From an uncultured Clostridia bacterium (GTDB lineage Bacteria; Bacillota; Clostridia; Christensenellales; UBA1242), in NCBI GenBank assembly GCA_946610655.1, contig CAMOCH010000027.1, positions 1 to 10,735 of the forward strand: a stretch of DNA of 10,735 nt, given 5' to 3'. Below are positions 1 through 7,020 of this stretch, in pieces; position 1 is the first letter of the stretch, and each line of letters opens with the position of its first letter. Under the pieces are notes generated by a model that did not search any database, had not been told where the DNA came from, and saw only the letters and a list, made by a program, of their open reading frames with translations. A program made the translations under genes and the position numbers.

Positions 1-2304
1 ATGAAAATTAATTTAGATAAAAGGATAACTGATTTTCTATTGTCAAGAGGTATGTCAAATAGTGGCATAGAAGAGTTTTTATATCCAAAATTATCAAAAA
101 CTCTTAACCCATATGATTTAAATGGAATGAAAGAAGCTGTCGAAAAAATTAAAGCGGCAATCAGCAATAATAAAAAAATATTAATATTTGGTGACTATGA
201 TTGCGATGGTATTTCAGCGGCTAGCATATTGGTTTTATACTTAAAAGAAAAAAATGCACGAGTTGATGCATACATTCCTAATAGATTTGATGATGGATAT
301 GGTTTAAGCACAGAAACCATTGATGATATATGCTCAAAATCCAAGCCAGATTTGCTCATTACTGTTGATCTTGGAGTTACTGCCGTTAAAGAAGTTGAAG
401 AGCTTAAAAGCAGGGGAATTGACGTTATTGTGACTGACCACCACGAACCAGCAGAAGAAATTCCTGATTGCATTGTTATTGATGCAAAAATTCCAAATCA
501 AAATTATGATTTTAATGGGCTTTGTGGAGCAGGTGTTGCACTAAAACTTGTTGAAGCTCTTGAAAATAAAAAATTCGTTGAAAAATATCTTGATATTTGT
601 GCAATTGCAACAATTGGTGACATTGTTCCACTTATTGGTGAAAATAGAATTTATTCCAAATTTGGTTTGGAAAAAATTAATAATGGTGATTGTTTGCCAT
701 CAATTAAATTTTTGTTAGAAAAATTAAACCTATCAAATATCACAAGTGAAGATATTTCTTTTAAAATTGTTCCAAGACTCAATGCAAGTGGAAGAATGGA
801 TAATGGCAAAAAAGTTCTTGACTTTTTGATTGAAACAGATGCGGCAAAACTTGAAGAACTCTACGAAAATATTAATGAGGATAATGAAAAAAGATTAAGT
901 GAAATTAGTCAAGGCAACGCAATAATTCAAGAAAAGCTTAAAGAAATTGATTTACTTAACTCAAATGCAATATTAATCAATGGTGATTTTCATCAAGGCG
1001 TTCTTGGAATTCTTGCAAGCAGAATTTGTCATGACTATAATGTTCCATCAATAATTTTCACAAGAACAAATGACGGAACACTTAAAGGCAGTGGCAGAAG
1101 TGTTGATAATGTTGACATACATTCAATTCTTCTTGAAATGAGTGATTTGTTTATTCGTTTTGGTGGCCATAAAATGGCTATTGGTCTTGAAATATTGCCA
1201 GAAAATTTTGATAAATTTAAAGAAATATTCAATCAAAAACTCAATGGATTAATAAACAAAAAAGCTCATGACCAAAACTATGATATTGAAATTTCAGACG
1301 CAGATATAAATCTTAAGTTTATTGAACAAATAAAAATGCTTGAACCTTTTGGTTGCGAAAATGAAAAACCTGTGTTTATGCTTAAAGAAGGCAGTCTTGC
1401 TTGTGAAAAATTGAAAGGTAAAAATTTTAAGCATTTTAAACTTCACACAAAAAACAACAAGCAAATTATTGCATTTTCATCATATCAATATATTGAACTT
1501 CTTAAAAACAAGTGTAAAAAGAAATTGTTTGTTGACCTTGACATTAATTATTTTGCAGGAAAAAGGTCTGCAAGTTGCAAACTCTTGAGTGTTAAATTTG
1601 ATGATGACTGTTATGATTTTAATTACCAAATATCATATGCAAACAGCATTTTAACAAGATTTTTGTCAATGCAAAACGCAAAAAATGTGGGATGCTATCA
1701 TCTTCAAAAACATGAACTTTTTGAAAAAGCAGAAGAACTTTCAAAATCTGGCTTTGGGACAATGATAATTTGTCAAAGTGAAAAAGATTTAAAACTTCTG
1801 CTTGCAAATAAGCAAATTGCTGATAATTATGCCATTTCAACAACCCCAATGATAAATAAACAAAATGTTATTGTTGTTAAAAGCAGTGGTATATCTCAAA
1901 GATATGATGGTTATAAAAATTATTTATTCTTTACGACAAATCTCAAAAATGAACATTTATTTTTTGATGAGCACACAAATGTATATGATTTGGTTGTTTC
2001 TTTCAAAAAAGATAGAAACATTTGTGTAAATAGAAAATTAATGGGCATTTGCTATAAAATAATTAAGTCAAATCAAAATAAAATTTTTGCAAACGATATT
2101 ATTGAATATGCCGAAAACTTATGCTATTATTGTAATGATAATAATATCAACGTTTGCCAAATGATATTCGCACTTCTTGTTTTTTATGAAATTGGAGTTA
2201 TTGAAATTTCTGATTTTATAAATCCAGAAATAAAAACAGTCGATGGGGCAAAAAGTGATTTAAATCAATCAAAATTATATAACGAGTTTAACAAGGTATT
2301 ATGA
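1..2304 (+). CDS. recJ: Single-stranded-DNA-specific exonuclease RecJ
   Basis: RecJ degrades single-stranded DNA 5'->3' in recombinational and mismatch repair, in the cytoplasm. Visible DHH-family motifs are GDYDCDG (residues 64-70), TVDLG (121-125), the signature DHH (146-148), GDIVPL (206-211) and NASGRM (261-266). The DHHA1 domain follows, with HQGVLGILASR (331-341), GSGRS (363-367) and GGHKMAIG (388-395). Next come an OB-fold-like segment and a poorly conserved C-terminal region (about 560-767) like the extra domain of Bacillota RecJ. At 767 aa the length is normal. The ATG is the first base of the window, so no ribosome site can be seen. Bacillus RecJ, as I recall it, has a few dozen more residues before the LLxRG segment (here 13-17), so the true start could lie upstream. 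The stop TGA overlaps the ATG of the next gene, indicating an operon. Metal-binding residues appear intact; function is confident, the 5' end is not. Confidence 0.93.
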   Translation: MKINLDKRITDFLLSRGMSNSGIEEFLYPKLSKTLNPYDLNGMKEAVEKIKAAISNNKKILIFGDYDCDGISAASILVLYLKEKNARVDAYIPNRFDDGYGLSTETIDDICSKSKPDLLITVDLGVTAVKEVEELKSRGIDVIVTDHHEPAEEIPDCIVIDAKIPNQNYDFNGLCGAGVALKLVEALENKKFVEKYLDICAIATIGDIVPLIGENRIYSKFGLEKINNGDCLPSIKFLLEKLNLSNITSEDISFKIVPRLNASGRMDNGKKVLDFLIETDAAKLEELYENINEDNEKRLSEISQGNAIIQEKLKEIDLLNSNAILINGDFHQGVLGILASRICHDYNVPSIIFTRTNDGTLKGSGRSVDNVDIHSILLEMSDLFIRFGGHKMAIGLEILPENFDKFKEIFNQKLNGLINKKAHDQNYDIEISDADINLKFIEQIKMLEPFGCENEKPVFMLKEGSLACEKLKGKNFKHFKLHTKNNKQIIAFSSYQYIELLKNKCKKKLFVDLDINYFAGKRSASCKLLSVKFDDDCYDFNYQISYANSILTRFLSMQNAKNVGCYHLQKHELFEKAEELSKSGFGTMIICQSEKDLKLLLANKQIADNYAISTTPMINKQNVIVVKSSGISQRYDGYKNYLFFTTNLKNEHLFFDEHTNVYDLVVSFKKDRNICVNRKLMGICYKIIKSNQNKIFANDIIEYAENLCYYCNDNNINVCQMIFALLVFYEIGVIEISDFINPEIKTVDGAKSDLNQSKLYNEFNKVL

Positions 2305-4406
2305 AAGAAGATTTTTTAAAATATATAAGAGAAAATTACGAATTATTTGAAAGTAGAAAAGTGGAGCAAGCATATAAACTTGCTGTTTATGCAAATGAGG
2401 GAGAAAAAAGGCTCAGTGGTGAAGATTGGATTAATCACTGCGTTGGAGTTGCATATATTCTTGCAAAAATGCATATGGATGTTGACACCATTTGTGGTGG
2501 CCTTTTGCATGACGTAACAAGAACTTCAAAAGTTTCTGTTAAAGACGTTGAACGTGAAATTGGAGAAGACGTTGCAGAACTTGTTAAAGGTCTTGAAAAA
2601 ATCAATGAAATTAAATATAGAAAAGATACTGTTGATGAAAGTGAATCTTTAAGAAGATTGATTGTTACCATGGGAAAAGATATCAGAGTTATTTTGATTA
2701 AACTTGCTGATAGACTTCATAACATGAGAACAATTGAATACATGACAAAAGAAAAACAACTTAAATATGCCAGCGAAACAAGAGATGTTTTTTCTGGACT
2801 TGCCGAAAGACTTGGATTATCTAGAATGCAAGGAGAACTTGATGACTTATGCTTTAAAACATTAAATCCAGACGAATATTCTATTCTTGAAGCAGAACTT
2901 AATAAAAAGTATGATAAATGGCAAGAAACCATGCAAAAGATTGCTGGTGTGCTTGAATATGTTTTAAGAGAGCAAGAAATTAAAGGCAAAGTGACATATA
3001 GATTCAAAAATTTCTATAGTCTTTATAAAAAATTCCAAAAACGTGGTACAGAAAAAATTTACGATATTATTGCATTTAGAATTCTTGTTGATAATGTTGA
3101 TGATTGCTATAAAGTGCTTGGCGCAATTCATCAAAAATATCGTCCTGTTCCTGGAAGAATCAAAGATTATATTGCTGACCCAAAACCAAATGGATACCAA
3201 AGTTTGCACACAACACTTATCACATCTGATGGAACACCTTTTGAGGTTCAAATAAGAACCTATGAAATGCATGATTACTGTGAATATGGAATTGCTGCTC
3301 ACTGGAATTATAAGGGAGCATCAGACAAAGCATATATGCTTCAAGGTAAACTTGACTGGGTTAAAAACCTTATTGAGTCTGAAATGCAAATAACAGATAG
3401 TAAAAACTTTGTTAAAGCAATTCAAATGGACTTTTCGTCTGCAGAAATTTGGGTGTTTACACCAAAGTATAAACCAATCAGTTTGCCAGAAGGCTCAACA
3501 CCAATTGACTTTGCATATGCAATTCACACAGAACTTGGTCACAAGTGTGTTGCTGCAAAAATTAATGGCAAAAAAGTTTCTCTTGGAACAAAACTTGAAA
3601 CTGGTGATGTTGTTGAAATTATTAAAAGCAGCGATAGCAAAGGTCCAAGCAGAGATTGGATTAATGTTGCAGTCAGCCAAAATGCAAGATACAACATAAG
3701 ACTGTTTTTTAGAAAAGAAACAACTCCAGAAAATATTGTTTTTGGTAAGAAAATTTTGGAAGAGGAAACAAAAAAAGTAGGGCTTACTATCGGTGACATT
3801 ATTGACGAAAATAACTTTAAAATTTTAAAAGAAAAATTTAATTTTGAATCAACTGATGACATGTTTGCATCAATTGGCTACAAAGGTGTGACCGTTAACC
3901 AAATAATAAAACCTATTCAAACAAAAATTCAAAACCAAAAAGAAGATGCAGAGCTTGCCGAAAATTGCCCAATTTTGGTTGAAGGAAACACTGTAACAAA
4001 TTACAAACTTTCTCATTGTTGCAATCCGGTTCCTGGTGACAACATTGTTGCAACAACCAACAAAGATGGGCTTTATAGCATTCACACAATAGAGTGCAAA
4101 AACATTAAACTTATTGGTGAAGATAGATATTTCAAAGCAAATTGGAACAATAAAATTAAAAAATTATATGATGTTAACCTTCACATAACAGGAAAAGATG
4201 AAGAGGGTATGCTCAGCAAAATGCTCACAAATATTTATAAAACCAAGATGCCATTTTTGGGAATAACAGCACAAAACTTTGGCGAAAAATTTGAAGTTAC
4301 TCTTCACATTAAAGTTGCAAATAAAACAGAACTTGATAAATTTATTAAACTAGTTTCTGTTGATGCACCATATATTGAAACAATTTCTAGAAAAAATATT
4401 GGATAA
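2301..4406 (+). CDS. rel: Long RelA/SpoT homologue ((p)ppGpp synthetase; hydrolase site altered)
   Basis: This cytoplasmic, ribosome-associated enzyme transfers pyrophosphate from ATP to GDP/GTP to make the stringent-response alarmone. Domains in order are HD hydrolase (about 20-180), synthetase (about 225-340), TGS (about 384-445), helical and zinc-finger-like region (HCC at 572-574, H595, C599) and ACT (about 622-696). The synthetase keeps RIKD (286-289, the RXKD type of bifunctional Rel), YQSLHT (299-304) and EVQIRT (315-320). The HD domain aligns with Streptococcus Rel at a constant offset of 7. R37, H46, H70, D71, D137, N141 and T144 are kept, but K45 is L38 and the catalytic E81-D82 pair is R74-T75. 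I infer weak or absent ppGpp hydrolysis. The start overlaps the recJ stop as ATGA, with a weak AAGG (2293-2296) upstream, so translation is probably coupled. At 701 aa it is slightly shorter than most. No terminator is visible after it. Confidence 0.93.
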   Translation: MKEDFLKYIRENYELFESRKVEQAYKLAVYANEGEKRLSGEDWINHCVGVAYILAKMHMDVDTICGGLLHDVTRTSKVSVKDVEREIGEDVAELVKGLEKINEIKYRKDTVDESESLRRLIVTMGKDIRVILIKLADRLHNMRTIEYMTKEKQLKYASETRDVFSGLAERLGLSRMQGELDDLCFKTLNPDEYSILEAELNKKYDKWQETMQKIAGVLEYVLREQEIKGKVTYRFKNFYSLYKKFQKRGTEKIYDIIAFRILVDNVDDCYKVLGAIHQKYRPVPGRIKDYIADPKPNGYQSLHTTLITSDGTPFEVQIRTYEMHDYCEYGIAAHWNYKGASDKAYMLQGKLDWVKNLIESEMQITDSKNFVKAIQMDFSSAEIWVFTPKYKPISLPEGSTPIDFAYAIHTELGHKCVAAKINGKKVSLGTKLETGDVVEIIKSSDSKGPSRDWINVAVSQNARYNIRLFFRKETTPENIVFGKKILEEETKKVGLTIGDIIDENNFKILKEKFNFESTDDMFASIGYKGVTVNQIIKPIQTKIQNQKEDAELAENCPILVEGNTVTNYKLSHCCNPVPGDNIVATTNKDGLYSIHTIECKNIKLIGEDRYFKANWNNKIKKLYDVNLHITGKDEEGMLSKMLTNIYKTKMPFLGITAQNFGEKFEVTLHIKVANKTELDKFIKLVSVDAPYIETISRKNIG

Positions 4407-4420
4407 AATATAAAAAACTG

Positions 4421-4449
4421 TTTACAAAAACAAAACTTTATGATATTAT
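4421..4449 (+). promoter_or_regulatory. Sigma-A-type promoter for rpsO(-pnp)
   Basis: TTTACA (4421-4426) and TATTAT (4444-4449) are separated by exactly 17 bases. Each matches the consensus at five of six positions. The bases TGA just before the -10 box form an extended -10 (TGn). Transcription would begin near 4456, giving a leader of about 75 nt before rpsO. The promoter begins 15 bases after the rel stop. This is the best promoter match I found in the window, as expected for a ribosomal protein gene. The start site itself is inferred. Confidence 0.75.
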
Positions 4450-4455
4450 ACAAGC

Positions 4456-4530
4456 GACCTATTTCAAGGGGATGCGCGTTTTTCCAGCGGTTTACTTTGA
4501 TTTATGGCGAATAAACATGGAGGAAAGAAA
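4456..4530 (+). promoter_or_regulatory. Structured rpsO leader, candidate S15 autoregulatory element
   Basis: This is the predicted 5' untranslated region of rpsO. Stem H1 pairs 4464-4469 (UCAAGG) with 4495-4500 (CUUUGA), including one G-U. Stem H2 pairs 4501-4505 (UUUAU) with 4511-4515 (AUAAA) around loop GGCGA, directly abutting H1. Alternatively GUUUA (4490-4494), inside the H1 loop, can pair with UAAAC (4512-4516). That pairing excludes H2 and makes an H-type pseudoknot ending just before the Shine-Dalgarno. Escherichia coli rpsO is known to switch between a double hairpin and a pseudoknot when S15 binds, and Gram-positive S15 leaders also exist with other folds. The helices here are short and AU-rich, so chance is possible; the regulatory role is inference. 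Confidence 0.4.
4519..4524 (+). promoter_or_regulatory. Shine-Dalgarno that sets the rpsO start at 4531
   Basis: GGAGGA lies six bases before the ATG at 4531. An in-frame ATG at 4504 would add nine residues, but it has no Shine-Dalgarno, sits inside the possible H2 hairpin and would give a product longer than normal S15. The start at 4531 is therefore preferred. Confidence 0.85.
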
Positions 4531-4794
4531 ATGACAAAAGAAAGAAAAGCTGAAATTATTGCTGCTTATGCTCGTGATGGAAAGGACACTGGTTCACCAG
4601 AAGTTCAAATCGCACTTTTAACCGAAAGAATCAACCATCTTACAGAGCACCTTAAAGAAAACAAGCAAGATAACCACTCACGTCGTGGACTTATGCAACT
4701 TGTTGGTAAAAGAAAAGGTCTTTTGAAATATCTCAAAGACACAAATCTTGAAGGTTACAGAGCTTTAATTGAAAAACTTGGTATTAGAAAATAG
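4531..4794 (+). CDS. rpsO: Small ribosomal subunit protein S15
   Basis: S15 is a primary 16S rRNA-binding protein that organises the central domain of the 30S subunit. From ATG 4531 the product is 87 aa, close to the usual 88-89. Family features are the N-terminal helix beginning TKERKAEII, the conserved DTGSPEVQIALLTERI stretch (residues 19-34), the HLKENKQDNHSRRGL stretch (40-54) that contacts rRNA, and the basic KRKGLLKYLK segment (60-69). It has its own strong promoter upstream and is followed by pnp after 65 bases, the order conserved across many bacteria. A hairpin lies between the two genes, so pnp may be partly uncoupled from rpsO. It may be autoregulated through its leader. The identity is very secure. 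Confidence 0.97.
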   Translation: MTKERKAEIIAAYARDGKDTGSPEVQIALLTERINHLTEHLKENKQDNHSRRGLMQLVGKRKGLLKYLKDTNLEGYRALIEKLGIRK

Positions 4795-4803
4795 TTTATA
4801 ATC

Positions 4804-4838
4804 AAAGGGGGAGAGAATGTTTTTTCTGCTCCCTTTTT
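4804..4838 (+). terminator. rpsO-pnp intergenic hairpin (attenuator or processing site)
   Basis: AAAGGGGGAG (4804-4813) pairs with CUCCCUUUUU (4829-4838) over ten base pairs, two of them G-U. AGAA (4814-4817) then pairs with UUCU (4824-4827) above a single bulged G (4828), leaving a six-base loop. The U-run forms part of the stem and is followed by GUAUAG. This resembles an intrinsic terminator that must be partly read through, because no separate pnp promoter is obvious. It could also be a double-strand RNase site, as in the E. coli rpsO-pnp spacer. Confidence 0.65.
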
Positions 4839-4859
4839 GTATAGTTTAAGGAGAAAAAA

Positions 4860-6944
4860 ATGAAAGAAAGTATTTTTAAAATGGACCTTGCTGGAAAAGA
4901 ACTTGAAGTTCGTATTGGCAAATATGCAGAATTTGCAAATGGTTCTTGTATTGTTAAAAGTGGTGAAACCATGGTTATGGTTAACACTTGTATGAGTGAT
5001 GAACCAAAAGAAGGACAAGACTTCTTTCCACTTACTGTAGATTTTGAGGAAAAAATGTATTCAGTTGGTAAAATTCCTGGTGGATTTAAAAAACGTGAAG
5101 GAAGAGCAAGCGATAAAGCAATTTTAACAAGCCGCCTTATCGATAGACCAATTCGTCCACTTTTCCCAAAAGGATTCTTTAATGATGTTACTGTTGTTGC
5201 AACAGCACTTTCTGTTGACCCAGATTTTGCTCCAGAACCACTTGCAATGATTGGTAGCTCTGTGGCTCTTACAATTTCTGATATTCCTTTTGCAGGACCA
5301 ACCGGAAGCGTTGTGGTTGGAAAAGTTGATGGCAAATATATTATTAACCCAACTGTTGAAGAATGTGAAAAGAGCACAATGCACGTTACTGTTTCTGGAA
5401 CAAAAGATGCCATTATGATGGTTGAAGCTGGTGCAAACATTGTAACAGAAGAAGACATGCTTGATGCAATTATGTTCGCTCACGAATGGATTAAGAAAAT
5501 TGTTGCATTTATTGAAAAAATCCAAAAAGAAGTTGGTAAACCTAAAAAAGAAATTGAACTTTATCATATTGGTGAAGATGTTGAAGCTGCAGTTCGCAAA
5601 TATGCAGACAAAAAACTTGATGAAGCTCTTAAAGTAACAAAAGACAGAGTTATGCGTCAAGAAAACGTTGATGCTGTTGAAGCAGAAACCCTTGAGCATT
5701 TTGCCGAAATCTTCCCAGAGAGAGAAAGAGAAATTAGCGACACTCTTTACAAAATGAAGAAAGAAAAAGTTCGTGCACAAATTATAAATAAAGGTATTCG
5801 TCCTGACGGAAGAAAAACAGACGAAATTCGTCCAATTTGGTGTGAAGTTGGAGTTCTTCCAAGAGTTCATGGTTCAAGTGTGTTCACTCGTGGACAAACT
5901 CAAGTTATGAACGCTCTTACTCTTGGAACAATCAGCGAAGTTCAAAAACTTGATGGGCTTGATGGTGAAGAATATAAGAGATATATTCATCACTATAACA
6001 TGCCTGCTTATGCAACCGGTGAAGCAAGAGGACTTAAATCTCCTGGAAGAAGAGAAATTGGTCATGGTGCTCTTGCAGAACGTGCACTTGAGCCAGTTAT
6101 TCCTTCAGAAGAAGAATTCCCATATGCATTAAGACTTGTTAGTGAAGTTCTTGCAAGCAACGGTTCATCATCAATGGCAAGCACATGCGCAAGCACACTT
6201 TCTCTTATGGATGCAGGCGTTCCAATTAAAGCTCCTGTTGCTGGTGTTGCAATGGGCCTTATTAAAGATGAAGAATCTGGCAAAGTTGCAGTTCTTACTG
6301 ATATTCAAGGTATTGAAGACTTCCTTGGTGATATGGACTTTAAAGTTACAGGAACAACCGAAGGAATTACTGCAATTCAAATGGATATAAAGATTAAAGG
6401 AATTGATAAACAAATTCTTACAACTGCACTTGAGCAAGCAAGAAAAGGCAGACTCTTTATTATGGAAAAAATGCTTGAAACAATTCCAACAAGCAGAAAT
6501 CACCTTAGCAAATATGCTCCAAAGATTATCAGCTTTAAGATTAATCCAGAAAAAATTGGTGAAGTTATTGGTTCTGGCGGAAAAACTATCAATAAAATTA
6601 TTGAAGAGACTGGTGTTAAAATTGATATTGATGACGACGGCACAGTTATGATAGCTTCTAGCGACGAAGCAAAATGCGTTCAAGCAAGACAAATCATCGA
6701 AGACCTTGTGTTTGTTCCAGAACTTGGAGAAAGATACACAGGAACTGTTGTTCGCATTATGCAATTTGGTGCATTTGTTGAAATTACTAGCACATGCGAT
6801 GGAATGATTCACATTTCTAAACTTTCTTCAAAGAGAGTTGAAAGAGTTGAAGATGTTGTTAAAATTGGTGACAGAGTTGAAGTTGAAGTTATCAAAATTG
6901 ACGAAAAAGGTAGAGTTGACCTTAAACTTATTAAAAAATTATAA
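4860..6944 (+). CDS. pnp: Polynucleotide phosphorylase
   Basis: PNPase degrades RNA 3'->5' by phosphorolysis, releasing nucleoside diphosphates, and is a core enzyme of mRNA turnover. At 694 aa it is full length. Domains in order are first RNase PH core (about 13-145, followed by its characteristic segment), helical linker (about 240-320), second catalytic RNase PH core (about 325-545), KH (about 555-610) and S1 (about 622-692). Visible motifs are GGFKKREGRASDK (74-86) with RPIRPLFP (about 96-103), the phosphate-binding NGSSS (434-438), the acidic metal site DIQGIEDFLGDMD (481-493), and GSGGKT (571-576) of the KH domain. AAGGAG (4848-4853) lies six bases before the ATG. The gene follows rpsO through a hairpin and ends at a strong terminator. 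Long open frames on the opposite strand within it are codon-bias shadows. The identity is very secure. Confidence 0.98.
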   Translation: MKESIFKMDLAGKELEVRIGKYAEFANGSCIVKSGETMVMVNTCMSDEPKEGQDFFPLTVDFEEKMYSVGKIPGGFKKREGRASDKAILTSRLIDRPIRPLFPKGFFNDVTVVATALSVDPDFAPEPLAMIGSSVALTISDIPFAGPTGSVVVGKVDGKYIINPTVEECEKSTMHVTVSGTKDAIMMVEAGANIVTEEDMLDAIMFAHEWIKKIVAFIEKIQKEVGKPKKEIELYHIGEDVEAAVRKYADKKLDEALKVTKDRVMRQENVDAVEAETLEHFAEIFPEREREISDTLYKMKKEKVRAQIINKGIRPDGRKTDEIRPIWCEVGVLPRVHGSSVFTRGQTQVMNALTLGTISEVQKLDGLDGEEYKRYIHHYNMPAYATGEARGLKSPGRREIGHGALAERALEPVIPSEEEFPYALRLVSEVLASNGSSSMASTCASTLSLMDAGVPIKAPVAGVAMGLIKDEESGKVAVLTDIQGIEDFLGDMDFKVTGTTEGITAIQMDIKIKGIDKQILTTALEQARKGRLFIMEKMLETIPTSRNHLSKYAPKIISFKINPEKIGEVIGSGGKTINKIIEETGVKIDIDDDGTVMIASSDEAKCVQARQIIEDLVFVPELGERYTGTVVRIMQFGAFVEITSTCDGMIHISKLSSKRVERVEDVVKIGDRVEVEVIKIDEKGRVDLKLIKKL

Positions 6945-6954
6945 TCAAGCAATA

Positions 6955-6985
6955 AAAAAAACACGGTAAATATCCGTGTTTTTTT
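6955..6985 (+). terminator. Intrinsic terminator after pnp
   Basis: ACACGG (6961-6966) pairs with CCGUGU (6974-6979) around a seven-base loop, flanked by an A-run (6955-6960) and a U-run (6980-6985) that can extend the pairing. It begins about ten bases after the pnp stop. The A-run/U-run symmetry means it could also stop transcription from the other strand. It closes the rpsO-pnp unit. Confidence 0.9.
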
Positions 6986-6986
6986 G

Positions 6987-7015
6987 TTATCATTTAAAAC
7001 CATAAATCATATAAT
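6987..7015 (+). promoter_or_regulatory. Promoter abutting the ylxY-like start codon
   Basis: A perfect TATAAT (7010-7015) lies 17 bases after TTATCA (6987-6992), a four-of-six -35 match, directly after the pnp terminator U-run. The usual +1 distance puts the transcript start at about 7021-7022, the ATG itself, and the bases before the ATG (TATACC) hold no Shine-Dalgarno. The transcript could thus be leaderless. In such AT-rich DNA a chance TATAAT is not rare. Confidence 0.5.
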
Positions 7016-7020
7016 ATACC

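Noticed and set aside
4504..4530. Nine-residue N-terminal extension of S15 from the ATG at 4504
   Set aside because: There is no Shine-Dalgarno before 4504, while GGAGGA precedes 4531; the S15 family starts with the TKERKAEII-like helix matching 4531.
4802..5458. A 218-residue open frame on the - strand across the rpsO-pnp gap and start of pnp
   Set aside because: It lies almost wholly opposite pnp, has no homology I recognise and a Ser/Thr/Pro-rich composition set by the pnp codons. It would also cover the pnp ribosome site and hairpin. It is a codon-bias shadow.
5124..5870. A 248-residue open frame on the - strand inside pnp
   Set aside because: Its Asn/Phe/Cys-rich composition is what the complement of GAA/GTT/AAA-rich coding sequence gives, and it has no start context or recognisable domain.
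6171..6812. A 213-residue open frame on the - strand inside pnp
   Set aside because: Same reasoning: rich in Asn, Cys, Phe and Ser, opposite the conserved catalytic, KH and S1 regions of pnp.
6829..6895. Repeated GTTGAAGTTGAAG-like runs near the pnp 3' end
   Set aside because: They encode the Val-Glu/Arg-rich beta strands of the S1 domain using the usual GTT and GAA codons; not an independent repeat.
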